From Chloroflexota bacterium (GTDB lineage Bacteria > Chloroflexota > UBA6077 > FW602-bin22 > JACQUS01), in the NCBI GenBank assembly GCA_016210125.1, contig JACQUS010000228.1, forward strand, positions 1-12,140: a DNA stretch of 12,140 nucleotides. Direction: 5' to 3'. The stretch's first letter is position 1; the number at the start of each line of letters is the position of its first letter. The notes beneath the pieces are model-generated. The model saw only the letters and a program-made list of their open reading frames with translations. It made no database searches and was not told the origin of the DNA. Below are positions 1-7,034 of this stretch, in pieces. The position numbers were made by a program, and so were the translations under genes.

Positions 1-9
1 GGCCACAGC

Positions 10-724
10 CTAGCACGGGCCACGCCCTCCGGTCATGACAGTCACATCACAGCTCACGCCGTTCGCCCAGCCCCGCCTCCACTCCGGCGAAAGGGGCGTG
101 AACGGATACTCTTTGACGAAGCCCAAGGCCTCGACGCACGACTCATAAACGTCACAGTCGATCACGCAGATCGCGGCCGGGAGGAATTCATCGTTTTCAC
201 GCAGGCCGTTAAAAAGTTCCTTCGAGAACCAGCCCTTATATAACCTAGTCTTCTCCAAATCTCCTCCATAACTCCGAAGTTGATTCATCACAAATTCCAG
301 CGATGCCGCGTAATTCCCTTCTCGCCAGCAAATTGGGTCCATGTCGACCTGCGATCTCGGCAGCCCTTCAAAGGAATCGAAGCCATAGAAGTAGAAGTCC
401 TCCCCTCGATGATCACGCGACACCTGCTCAGCGAACCACAAACTGAAGCCCTTGAAAAGACCAAACTCATAGTACCCGTGGCTATCCAGCAAATTGCCCC
501 CCCCCTATCCTACTATAATGCGAATTAGACCGAATGATCTCAAACGCCTTGACGATCGCTACTAACAACATCGGCGATAGCGTGTAAAACAGCTCATTCT
601 CATTGTGCAAGATTGTGTGGGCTTCGGCGCGCACGAGCCTGTTTCTCCATTCACGGAGCTCTCTCAAGCTCCTCAAAACGGGGTACAATGGAGATCTTCG
701 CAGTGCACTTTTGACGCTACGCAT
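10..724 (-). pseudogene. TylF/MycF-like SAM-dependent methyltransferase, frameshifted at poly-G and C-terminally truncated
   Basis: Class I SAM-dependent methyltransferase resembling the TylF/MycF/NovP O-methyltransferase group, lying downstream of the E1 genes. The 5' part (724-482, from ATG 724) reads to residue 76, then continues out of frame after nine G (497-505) and stops at 482. The rest reads from about 497 to 10 in the other frame. Reading eight G instead would join them as one protein of about 240 residues. The 3' part shows the SAM-binding motif GYYEFGLFKG, then FYGFDSFEGLP and the acidic V-I-D-C-D-V-Y-E-S. The family's following F-D-D-W metal-binding segment is missing in all three frames: after about position 115 the sequence no longer resembles the family, and it ends at TAG 10-12. 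GC is clearly lower than in the neighbouring genes, suggesting separate acquisition. It is either a decaying gene, a phase-variable gene in the OFF state, or a homopolymer sequencing error combined with a divergent end. A TTG at 742 is an alternative start. Confidence 0.7.
497..505 (-). repeat. Homopolymer tract of nine G (C9 on the + strand) inside a coding region
   Basis: Nine consecutive G on the coding (minus) strand sit where the methyltransferase reading frame breaks. With nine G the upstream frame reads Ile-Gly-Gly-Gly-Gln-Phe-Ala-Gly-stop. With eight (or eleven) it reads Ile-Gly-Gly-Gly-Asn-Leu-Leu-Asp and runs straight into GYYEFG. Tracts of this kind are classic slipped-strand mispairing sites in contingency genes of surface polysaccharide loci, and are also classic sequencing-error sites. 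Confidence 0.85.
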
Positions 725-773
725 CACAGTCACGTCGCCCAAGCCTCGTGTGAATCACCTGCTGCATGTTCAA

Positions 774-1832
774 TCAGAACGGCCCGGTAAAGCTGGGATC
801 CGGCACGTCGAGCGGCAGGCCGGTCGCCGGCACGGCGAGCGCGCCGTCCGGGGCGACGCCCAACAGCTCGCGGGCCGCCGCGGCGATGTCTGCGGCGCGT
901 GGGTAGTAGCGGTTGGCCAAGGCGGGCGTCGTCGGCGTCGGGCACTCGGGCAGCGCCGCACGCCGCGGCGGCGCCTTGAGGTCGGCGAAGACCTCCTCGG
1001 CGATCCGCGCGACGATCTCGGCGGCGAAGCCGGCCGTCTTCCAGCTTGTGTCGAGCGCGACGGCGCGTCCGGTCTTGCGCACCGATGCCAGGATCAACGC
1101 CTCGTCGAGCGGCCGCACCGTGCGCACGTCGACGATCTCGGCCTCCACGCCGTCGGCGCGCAGCAGCTCGGCGGCGCGGAGCGCCTCCAGCGTCATGTAA
1201 GACATGGCGACGATCGTCAGGTCGCGTCCCTCGCGCACGACGCGGGCCTCGCCGATCGGGACACGATATAGGCCCTCGGGCACGTGGCCGACGATGTTGT
1301 GCAGCCAGCGGTGCTCGATGAAGATGACCGGGCTGTCGTCCTCGACGCTGGCGATGAGCAGGCCTTTGGCGTCGTAAGGCGTGGCGGGCATGACGACCTT
1401 CAGGCCCGGCACGTGGGCGAACCAGGCCTGCAGGCTCTGCGAGTGCTGCGGCCCTTGCCCCCAGCCGCGACCGACGATCATGCGGATCACCAGCGGGACG
1501 CGCATCTTGCCGCCGAACATGTAGTGCCACTTGGCGGCCTGGTTGACGATCTGCTCGATGGCCAGCAAGGCGAAGTCGACGCGCTGGTGGGTCATGATCG
1601 GCCGCATACCGACCAGTGCCGAGCCGATGGCCACGCCGGTCATGCCGCCCTCGGAGGTGGGCATGTCCATGACGCGGTCGCTACCGTACTTCTGCTGGAG
1701 GCCGAGCGTCGTGCCGAAGATGCCCTTCGGGTCAGGCACACCCAGGCCCACGACGTACACCGCCGGGTCGTTGGCCAGACAGAGGTCGAGGGCCTCGTTG
1801 ATGGCCTGCGCGAAACCCAGCTCGCGCGTCAT
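774..1832 (-). CDS. TPP-dependent 2-oxoacid dehydrogenase-type E1, beta subunit (transketolase-like)
   Basis: Beta subunit (352 aa) partnering the alpha subunit just upstream. The pyrimidine-binding domain carries the catalytic glutamate in TSEGGMTGVAIGSAL (59-73, Glu61) and VDFALLAIEQIVNQAAKW (85-102). Residues PLVIRM then GRGWGQGPQHSQSLQAWF (121-138) follow, with His130 in the conserved QHSQS. The C-terminal transketolase domain (about 200-325) contains EIVDVRTVRPLDE (232-244) and the switch-like segment near 257-275. A proline/alanine-rich tail after about 325 extends it slightly beyond typical E1-beta length. The ATG at 1832 is six bases after the alpha stop, as expected for equimolar subunits. 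The TGA at 774-776 ends the high-GC, tightly overlapped part of the cluster. The family is clear; the keto-acid or ketose substrate is unknown. Confidence 0.9.
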   Translation of the reverse strand: MTRELGFAQAINEALDLCLANDPAVYVVGLGVPDPKGIFGTTLGLQQKYGSDRVMDMPTSEGGMTGVAIGSALVGMRPIMTHQRVDFALLAIEQIVNQAAKWHYMFGGKMRVPLVIRMIVGRGWGQGPQHSQSLQAWFAHVPGLKVVMPATPYDAKGLLIASVEDDSPVIFIEHRWLHNIVGHVPEGLYRVPIGEARVVREGRDLTIVAMSYMTLEALRAAELLRADGVEAEIVDVRTVRPLDEALILASVRKTGRAVALDTSWKTAGFAAEIVARIAEEVFADLKAPPRRAALPECPTPTTPALANRYYPRAADIAAAARELLGVAPDGALAVPATGLPLDVPDPSFTGPF

Positions 1833-1838
1833 GGCCCG

Positions 1839-2807
1839 CTACTGCGCATACACGTGCTCCAACAGAGCCGACGGCTTCGGAAACGGGCTTGTCTTGGCGA
1901 AGGCCACCGCGTCGTCGATCTCGGCGGCGATGGCCGCGTGCATCCTCGCGATCTCCGCCTCATCGAGGGCCCCGCGCGCTCCCAGGGTGCGCTCGGCGTG
2001 GGCGACCGGGCAGCGCTGTCGCCACCCTTCGAACTCGGCCTCGCTGCGATAGCCGAGATCGTTGTCGTACAGCGGCCCGCAATGCTCGCGCCAACGGTAG
2101 GTCGTGAGCTCCAGGAGTGTCGGCCCGCCGCCCTGGCGTGCCCGGGCCGCCGCCTCGCCAGCGAGCGCGTACACGACAGCGACGTCGTTGCCGTCGCCGC
2201 GCTCCGCCGCGACGCCGTGCCCAGCGGCGATGGCCATTAGGTCGCGCTCAGCCGGCTGGCGGACGGATAGCGGCGAGTACACCGAGTAGAGATTGTTCTC
2301 GCAGACGAATACCACCGGCAGCTTCTTCATCGCGGCGAAGTTCAGGCTCTCGTGGAAGATGCCCTCCTCGGTGGCGCCTTCGCCGAAGAAGGCCACTGCC
2401 ACGCGGCGCTCCCCGCGCAGCGCCGAGCCGAAGGCCGCGCCCACGGCGATGGGGATGGTGCTACCGACGATGGGCGCGGCGCCGAGAAAGCCGACCGCTA
2501 GGTCGACGAGGTGCATCGACCCGCCCTTGCCCTGGGCACAGCCGGTGACCTTGCCGTAGAGCTCGGCCAGCATTGTCTTGAGGTTCCCACCCTTGGCCAG
2601 GTAGTGCCCGTGCGAGCGGTGGCCGCTCAAGACGTAATCGTCGGGCGAGAGGTTGGCGCAGACGCCGACGGCCACCGCCTCCTGCCCGATGCAGAGGTGT
2701 ACGGGACAGCGCATCTCCTGCTCCGCGTAGAGCTCGGCGATGCGCTCCTCCACCAGACGGATGCGCAGCATGGCGTAGAACAACTCTCCCAAGGTCTCGG
2801 CGTTCAT
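1839..2807 (-). CDS. TPP-dependent 2-oxoacid dehydrogenase-type E1, alpha subunit
   Basis: Alpha subunit (322 aa) of a heterotetrameric thiamine-diphosphate enzyme resembling pyruvate/acetoin dehydrogenase E1. Early signatures are CIGQEAVAVGV (39-49) and SGHRSHGHYLAKGG (61-74). The TPP/Mg motif spans 142-172: it begins G-E-G instead of the usual G-D-G and ends, exactly 26 residues later, with Asn171-Asn172 (CENNLYSVYSP). The start at 2807 makes an ATGA overlap with the upstream SDR; the frame is open further upstream only as a shadow. The TAG is six bases before the beta-subunit ATG. No lipoyl E2 or flavoprotein E3 is nearby, so a conventional oxidative decarboxylating complex is doubtful. 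A role in forming or transferring a ketol/acyl unit during sugar synthesis is an inference from context. Oxidation of a central-metabolism keto acid with E2/E3 encoded elsewhere is the alternative. Confidence 0.9.
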   Translation of the reverse strand: MNAETLGELFYAMLRIRLVEERIAELYAEQEMRCPVHLCIGQEAVAVGVCANLSPDDYVLSGHRSHGHYLAKGGNLKTMLAELYGKVTGCAQGKGGSMHLVDLAVGFLGAAPIVGSTIPIAVGAAFGSALRGERRVAVAFFGEGATEEGIFHESLNFAAMKKLPVVFVCENNLYSVYSPLSVRQPAERDLMAIAAGHGVAAERGDGNDVAVVYALAGEAAARARQGGGPTLLELTTYRWREHCGPLYDNDLGYRSEAEFEGWRQRCPVAHAERTLGARGALDEAEIARMHAAIAAEIDDAVAFAKTSPFPKPSALLEHVYAQ

Positions 2808-3838
2808 TGCAACTGCACGGCCTGCATGGTCTTGATGTTGTAGTAACGGATGTCGCTCAGCGCGTCGGGCAGCCTGCCGGCGCGGAAGGCCACCACGAGG
2901 CCACGCACGGCGTCCTCGACCGCGCGCCGGGGCACGAAGCCCAGCTCGCGCTGGATCTTCTCCGACGAGATGTGGTACGAGCGACGGTCGTCGGATGGCG
3001 TGGTGACGACCTCGATCTGCTCGCGGCCGGGCATCTCGCGCCGGACGACCTCGCGGACGGTCTCGGCGAGATCGGCGACGGTGCGGTTCTGGTAGCCAGC
3101 GTTGAAGATCCGGCCGGCGATGCGCTCGTCGGGCGCCTCGAGCAGCATGACATATAGGTCGGTCACGTCGTCGATGTGGATGTTCGGCCGCATCTGCGCC
3201 CCACCGAAGACGGTGATGCGGCCGACGTTCACGGCGTGGCTGGTGAGGATGTTCACCGTCAGGTCGAGGCGCTGCCGCGGCGAGTAACCGCAGACGGTCG
3301 CCGGGCGGATGACGACCGTGGTGAAGTCGGGCGACTGCTGCTCGAGCAGGATCGGCTCGCAAAGCCCCTTGTACTTGTTGTAGTCGGTGAGGGGCACCAG
3401 GGGATGGTCTTCGGTCACGTTCGCAGCGTCGCTGATGCCATAGACGCTCGACGTGGAGGCATAGATGAAGCGCCGCACGCCGCTGTCCTTGCTGATGCGC
3501 ACCATCGGGCCGAAGGCGGCGTAGTTGATCGAGCGACTCAGCGCCGGGTTCAGCTCGAAGCTCGGGTCGTTCGAGATGCAGGCTAAGTGGATGACCGCGT
3601 CGCAGCCGCGCAGCGCCTGCCCGAGCAAGGCCTGATCGCGGATGTCGCCCTTGACTTGCTCCAACTGGCGGTGGTCTTTGACCGCGTCGAGGACGTGCTC
3701 GCCAAAGATGTAGAGGTCGAGCACGCGTACGTAATAGCCCTTCTCCAGGAGCTTCGGCACCAGAACCGCGCCGACGTAGCCCGCGCCGCCCGTAACCAAG
3801 ACCCGCCGCAGCTCGCCCACCGGACTCCCTTCGCTCAT
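2804..3838 (-). CDS. Extended SDR NAD-dependent epimerase/dehydratase
   Basis: Second sugar-nucleotide SDR of the cluster (344 aa). Rossmann motif GGAGYVG is at residues 17-23, acidic LDLY at 40-43, and GDIRD (64-68) marks the adenine pocket. The catalytic set is STSSVYG (128-134) with Tyr153 and Lys157 in Y-N-K-Y-K. The substrate region holds RPATVCGYSPRQRLD (178-192) and RPNIHIDDV (217-225). It differs from the first SDR in its HLACISNDPSFELNP stretch (84-98), a signature I associate with SDRs in heptose or deoxysugar clusters rather than with GalE. Likely reactions are C4/C5 epimerisation, 4,6-dehydration or 4-keto reduction of an NDP-sugar; the exact one is unknown. It starts at ATG 3838 overlapping gmhB (ATGA), and its stop overlaps the E1-alpha ATG (ATGA, 2804-2807). 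This makes it the bridge between the heptose genes and the TPP enzyme. Confidence 0.87.
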   Translation of the reverse strand: MSEGSPVGELRRVLVTGGAGYVGAVLVPKLLEKGYYVRVLDLYIFGEHVLDAVKDHRQLEQVKGDIRDQALLGQALRGCDAVIHLACISNDPSFELNPALSRSINYAAFGPMVRISKDSGVRRFIYASTSSVYGISDAANVTEDHPLVPLTDYNKYKGLCEPILLEQQSPDFTTVVIRPATVCGYSPRQRLDLTVNILTSHAVNVGRITVFGGAQMRPNIHIDDVTDLYVMLLEAPDERIAGRIFNAGYQNRTVADLAETVREVVRREMPGREQIEVVTTPSDDRRSYHISSEKIQRELGFVPRRAVEDAVRGLVVAFRAGRLPDALSDIRYYNIKTMQAVQLQ

Positions 3839-4476
3839 CCGCGGCGCCCTACGCTGCCGGCCAGTCCGCTCTGGCCGTTACGCCGCGCCAGGATCAGCCG
3901 CGCTGCCTGCGCCAGGTCCGCCGCCACGGCGATTGCCCCCGTCCCCTGGAACTCCCCGCTGCCGAGGAGGATGCTATGCACGCCCGCGGCGCGGCCGGCG
4001 GCGACGTCCCGCCACGCGTCGCCGACCATGAAAGAGCGGGCCAGGTCGAGCTGCCACTCGCAGGCGGCGCGCACGAGCATGCCCGGCTTCGGTTTGCGGC
4101 ACTCGCAGTCCATACGGTAGGCCGGCACCGTCCCCTCGGGCAGATGCGGGCAGAAGTACAGGGCGTCGAGGACGCCACCCTCGATCGCCAGGCGGCGAGC
4201 GAGCTCAGCGTGAATCGCCAGCAGTTCCTCCTCACCGAACAGACCGCGCGCGATGCCCGACTGGTTCGTCACCACGACGAGCGCGAAGTGCTCCTGCAAC
4301 GCCCGCACCGCCTCGGGCACGCCGGGCAGCACGCGGAGCTGCGCCGGCCTGCGGAGGAAGTGCACGTCCGCTAGCAGCACGCCATCGCGATCGAGGAACA
4401 CCGCTGCCGCGCCAGCCTGCCGCTCCGTCGCCGGCCGGAGGAAGCGGCTGCCTTCGGGCAGATGCACGAACGGCAT
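3835..4476 (-). CDS. gmhB: D-glycero-D-manno-heptose 1,7-bisphosphate 7-phosphatase (HAD family)
   Basis: HAD-IIIA phosphatase (213 aa) expected to remove the 7-phosphate from heptose 1,7-bisphosphate, the step between the kinase and nucleotidyl transfer in NDP-heptose synthesis. Motif I is FLDRDG (27-32) with nucleophile Asp29 and general acid Asp31; motif II is TNQSG (70-74); motif IV is VGD (151-153). Cys109, His111, Cys124 and Cys126 reproduce the C-x-H-x12-C-x-C zinc site of E. coli GmhB, and RKPKPGM (127-133) follows. It has an N-terminal extension of about 20 residues relative to the usual enzyme and a short basic tail. The start at 4476 overlaps the kinase stop (TGATG). The frame stays open upstream to about 5265, but only as an antisense-like shadow of the kinase gene. 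The TGA overlaps the next ATG (ATGA). Histidinol-phosphatase activity is the main alternative and is made unlikely by context. Confidence 0.92.
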   Translation of the reverse strand: MPFVHLPEGSRFLRPATERQAGAAAVFLDRDGVLLADVHFLRRPAQLRVLPGVPEAVRALQEHFALVVVTNQSGIARGLFGEEELLAIHAELARRLAIEGGVLDALYFCPHLPEGTVPAYRMDCECRKPKPGMLVRAACEWQLDLARSFMVGDAWRDVAAGRAAGVHSILLGSGEFQGTGAIAVAADLAQAARLILARRNGQSGLAGSVGRRG

Positions 4477-6023
4477 CACTTCAGCAGCGACTCGATCTGC
4501 CGGTAGAGCGCCACACGCTCGATGGACCGGCGGTGGCCGACGGTCGCCACGGCCTGCGCGCCCACGGCGTTGCCGACGAAGCCGACGACCTCCATAGGGG
4601 CGCCCTGGGCCACACACAGCGCCGTCAGGGAGAGAAAGGCGTCGCCGGCGCCCATGCGGTCGACCACCTGGCCGGCGAAGGCCGGCACGTCGACGAAGCC
4701 TTCGCGGGCGTCGTAGCCGAGGCAGCCGGCCTTGCCGCGCGTAACCGCGATCTTCTCGCAGCCGAGCTTGCGCGCCACGTCCAGCACCATAGGGCGCAGG
4801 TCGCCGTGGCGACTGCGCGCCTCCAGCTTTATCTCGGCCTCCGCCATCGAGACGTAGTCGGCCCGCGGGTAGCGGGAAATCGTGTGGTAGCCGTGATTGC
4901 CGGCGTTCGACTGCACGTTGACCGCCAGGAAGCGTGCCCGCCGACAGAGGACATCGATCGCCCGGTCGCTCAGCATGCCGTGGCCAAAGTCGACGACAAC
5001 CACCACGTCGTACTGGGGTACATGCTCGTCCAGGGCGGCGCAGAGCGCCACGTCGTCGCCCGGATCGAGACCACCGTCGGCCATCTCGTAGACTTCGAAG
5101 AGCTTGGTGAAGAAATAACCCTCGACGAAGCGCAACTTCACGATGGTCGGCGCGTTCCGGCGGTAGAGGAAGACCTTCTCCACCGCACGATTGACGCTCG
5201 CGCGGATGAACGCTTCGTGAGAGCCCTCGGCGCCGAGTACGGTCACGACGCCGACGCGATCGCAAAAGTTGGCCACGTGGTTGGCTACGGCCAGAATGCC
5301 ACCAGCGAAGCGCTCGGCGTCGAGGCGCCTGACCGTCAGCATCGGCTCCTTGGACGACTTGCCGATCGCCTCGCAGTACTGGTACTCGTCGATGATCGCC
5401 TCGCCGACGGCCAGAACCTTGAGCGTCCGCGCGCTCTCGAGGTAGCCGAGCACGTCGTCTACGCCGTAGCGCGCGGCGAAGCCCGCCAGGTAGTCGCTGA
5501 CCTCCTTCGGGAAAACGGGCAGTTGGCGGTTGATGAGGCTCGTGGAACTGAAGGTGACGTCGTCGGTGAAGGCCAGCCGGCCACCGACGCCGCGGACCGC
5601 CGCTTCCTCGAGGACGATGCCGCCGGTGCGGTCGTCCGCCGCGTCGCGGTACTCAGCGCCCTTGACGTAGACGTGCGGCCGTAGAAGGTTGATCGTCTCG
5701 ACGGCCAGCGGCCAGCGGTTGATGGCCACGTAATCGACGCAACCGAGCGCGGCGATGGCCTCGGCACGCAGCCGCTCAGGGAAGGCCGGGCGGTGCGGGC
5801 CCTTGTTCACGTAGCGGTCCGGCGTGACCGTGACGATCAACACGTCGCCGATGCGCTTGGCTTGCTCGAAATGGCGGATGTGCCCGATGTGCAAGAGGTC
5901 GAACACGCCGTGGCAATGCACGACCGTCTTGTTCGTCGCCCGCAGTGCGGCTGCAACCTCTGCCAGCTCGTCGAGCTCCTTGATCTTGTCCCGCGCGCCG
6001 TTGCCGGAGATGCCCCCGATCAT
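4476..6023 (-). CDS. Bifunctional nucleotidylyltransferase-PfkB sugar kinase (HldE domains in reversed order)
   Basis: A 515-residue fusion. Residues about 30-165 form a cytidylyltransferase-like domain: GVFDLLHIGHIRH (39-51) holds the HxGH nucleotide-binding motif, with VKGAEY (120-125) and SSTSLIN (159-165) near its end. Residues about 200-515 form a PfkB/ribokinase-type kinase: GG near 241-242 in the substrate region and the catalytic GAGDAF (458-463, base Asp461). Classical HldE, which phosphorylates heptose-7-phosphate and adenylylates heptose-1-phosphate, has the kinase first; here the order is inverted. The segment NVQSNAG to DYVSMAEAEI (369-398) replaces the usual P-N-x-x-E kinase motif, so this may be a distinct subfamily. 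The start at ATG 6023 gives a four-base ATGA overlap with the upstream gene; an in-frame GTG at 6035 is the alternative. The stop and the gmhB start share one base (TGATG). With GmhB next door, a heptose-phosphate substrate is likely but inferred. Confidence 0.9.
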   Translation of the reverse strand: MIGGISGNGARDKIKELDELAEVAAALRATNKTVVHCHGVFDLLHIGHIRHFEQAKRIGDVLIVTVTPDRYVNKGPHRPAFPERLRAEAIAALGCVDYVAINRWPLAVETINLLRPHVYVKGAEYRDAADDRTGGIVLEEAAVRGVGGRLAFTDDVTFSSTSLINRQLPVFPKEVSDYLAGFAARYGVDDVLGYLESARTLKVLAVGEAIIDEYQYCEAIGKSSKEPMLTVRRLDAERFAGGILAVANHVANFCDRVGVVTVLGAEGSHEAFIRASVNRAVEKVFLYRRNAPTIVKLRFVEGYFFTKLFEVYEMADGGLDPGDDVALCAALDEHVPQYDVVVVVDFGHGMLSDRAIDVLCRRARFLAVNVQSNAGNHGYHTISRYPRADYVSMAEAEIKLEARSRHGDLRPMVLDVARKLGCEKIAVTRGKAGCLGYDAREGFVDVPAFAGQVVDRMGAGDAFLSLTALCVAQGAPMEVVGFVGNAVGAQAVATVGHRRSIERVALYRQIESLLK

Positions 6024-7033
6024 GAGCCGACCCACTCAGTCGAGGCTGCGCCGAGGTAGCGGAACCAATCGCGCGTCGCTTCTGCGATCGACTGCGCGTC
6101 CCACACCGGCGCGTCGCGCCAATCCTCAAGGTGATCGAGCATGATCCGCACACCCTCCTCGAAGCTGACGCGCGGCCGCCAGCCGAGCACCTGGGTGATC
6201 CGCGTGGTATCGGCGAAGGTGCAGTCTGCCTCGCCTGGGCGTTTCGGGACGTAGACCACGTCGCCACCCAGCAGGCGCACGAGCTCGTTGACGCCGTATG
6301 TGTGTCCCGATCCGACGTTGAGCACCAAGCCGGCGACGTCCGAAACTGCGGCGCGCGCGAAGGCCTCGACCACGTCGGTCACGAAGGTGAAGTCGCGCGT
6401 CTGTGTGCCATCGCCGACGACCGTGAATGGCCGGCCAGCCAGCTTCTGGCTCAGGAAGACGCCGAAGACGGCGCCGTACGCACCAGTGGTGCGCGAGCGC
6501 GGGCCGTAGACGTTGAACAGGCGCAGCGAGACGCACGGCAGCTTGTACGTCTGGTTCCAGTGCAGCACGCACTGCTCGCCGAGGTGCTTCGTGAGGGCGT
6601 ACGGATACATCGGCCGGATCGGCGCTGTTTCCGGCGTTGGATACTGGTCTGGAATGCCGTAGCACGAGGACGAAGCCGCATAAACGAAGCGACGCACGCC
6701 GGCAGCACGAGCCGCCTCCAGCACCGCGACCGTGCCGTCGACGTTGGCGCGGTGGTAGTCCAGCGGGCGCTGGATCGACGGCACGATGTCGGCCAGCGCC
6801 GCGAGATGGAACACCCACTCGACGCCCTCGAAGTATGGTCGGACGGCAACGGCGTCCGCCACGTCGACACGGTGGACCACCAGCCGGGGGTCACCCGCCG
6901 GGTGGTGCAGGTTCTCGAGTCGCCCGGTCGCCAAGTTGTCCAGCACAATCACTGCGTGCCCATCGGCCAACAGCCGCTCGACGAGATGGCTGCCAATGAA
7001 GCCCGCCCCGCCGGTGACGAGGCACTGCGTCAC
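6020..7033 (-). CDS. Extended SDR nucleotide-sugar epimerase/dehydratase (GalE/WbpP-like)
   Basis: NAD-dependent sugar-nucleotide enzyme of the extended short-chain dehydrogenase family (337 aa). An N-terminal Rossmann motif GGAGFIG lies at residues 8-14 and the acidic LDN at 31-33 contacts the cofactor ribose. The catalytic region is SSSCYG (121-126) with Tyr145 and Lys149 in Y-A-L-T-K. RLFNVYGPR (171-179) and RDFTFVTDV (213-221) are typical of UDP-hexose 4-epimerases. The substrate might be UDP-Glc, UDP-GlcNAc, UDP-GlcA or, given the neighbours, an NDP-heptose; motifs do not decide. The start is GTG at 7033, one base after the wzt TAA. Its TGA overlaps the ATG of the next gene (ATGA, 6020-6023). 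Position directly ahead of the heptose-kinase gene suggests they act in one pathway. Confidence 0.88.
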   Translation of the reverse strand: MTQCLVTGGAGFIGSHLVERLLADGHAVIVLDNLATGRLENLHHPAGDPRLVVHRVDVADAVAVRPYFEGVEWVFHLAALADIVPSIQRPLDYHRANVDGTVAVLEAARAAGVRRFVYAASSSCYGIPDQYPTPETAPIRPMYPYALTKHLGEQCVLHWNQTYKLPCVSLRLFNVYGPRSRTTGAYGAVFGVFLSQKLAGRPFTVVGDGTQTRDFTFVTDVVEAFARAAVSDVAGLVLNVGSGHTYGVNELVRLLGGDVVYVPKRPGEADCTFADTTRITQVLGWRPRVSFEEGVRIMLDHLEDWRDAPVWDAQSIAEATRDWFRYLGAASTEWVGS

Positions 7034-7034
7034 G

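Noticed and set aside
30..46. Short repeat: the sequence around the methyltransferase start (GACGTGACTGTGATG) recurs with two mismatches near its end (GATGTGACTGTCATG)
   Set aside because: Only 15 bases with two mismatches; it may be chance, and the downstream ATG opens only a very short frame.
2808..3362. Open frame extending the E1-alpha gene upstream
   Set aside because: It is a shadow of the SDR gene in a GC-rich region; the ATGA-coupled ATG at 2807 gives a normal E1-alpha N-terminus.
4477..5265. Long open frame extending gmhB upstream on the minus strand
   Set aside because: It lies wholly inside the kinase gene in another frame, its translation is Arg/Gly-rich low-complexity, and a family-consistent start with TGATG overlap exists at 4476.
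4533..5684. Long plus-strand open frames opposite the kinase (and similar ones at 1284-2240, 6131-7249 and 7869-8942)
   Set aside because: They are antisense shadows produced by GC-rich codon usage; translations are Arg/His/Ala-rich without domain motifs, while the minus-strand genes have full catalytic signatures.
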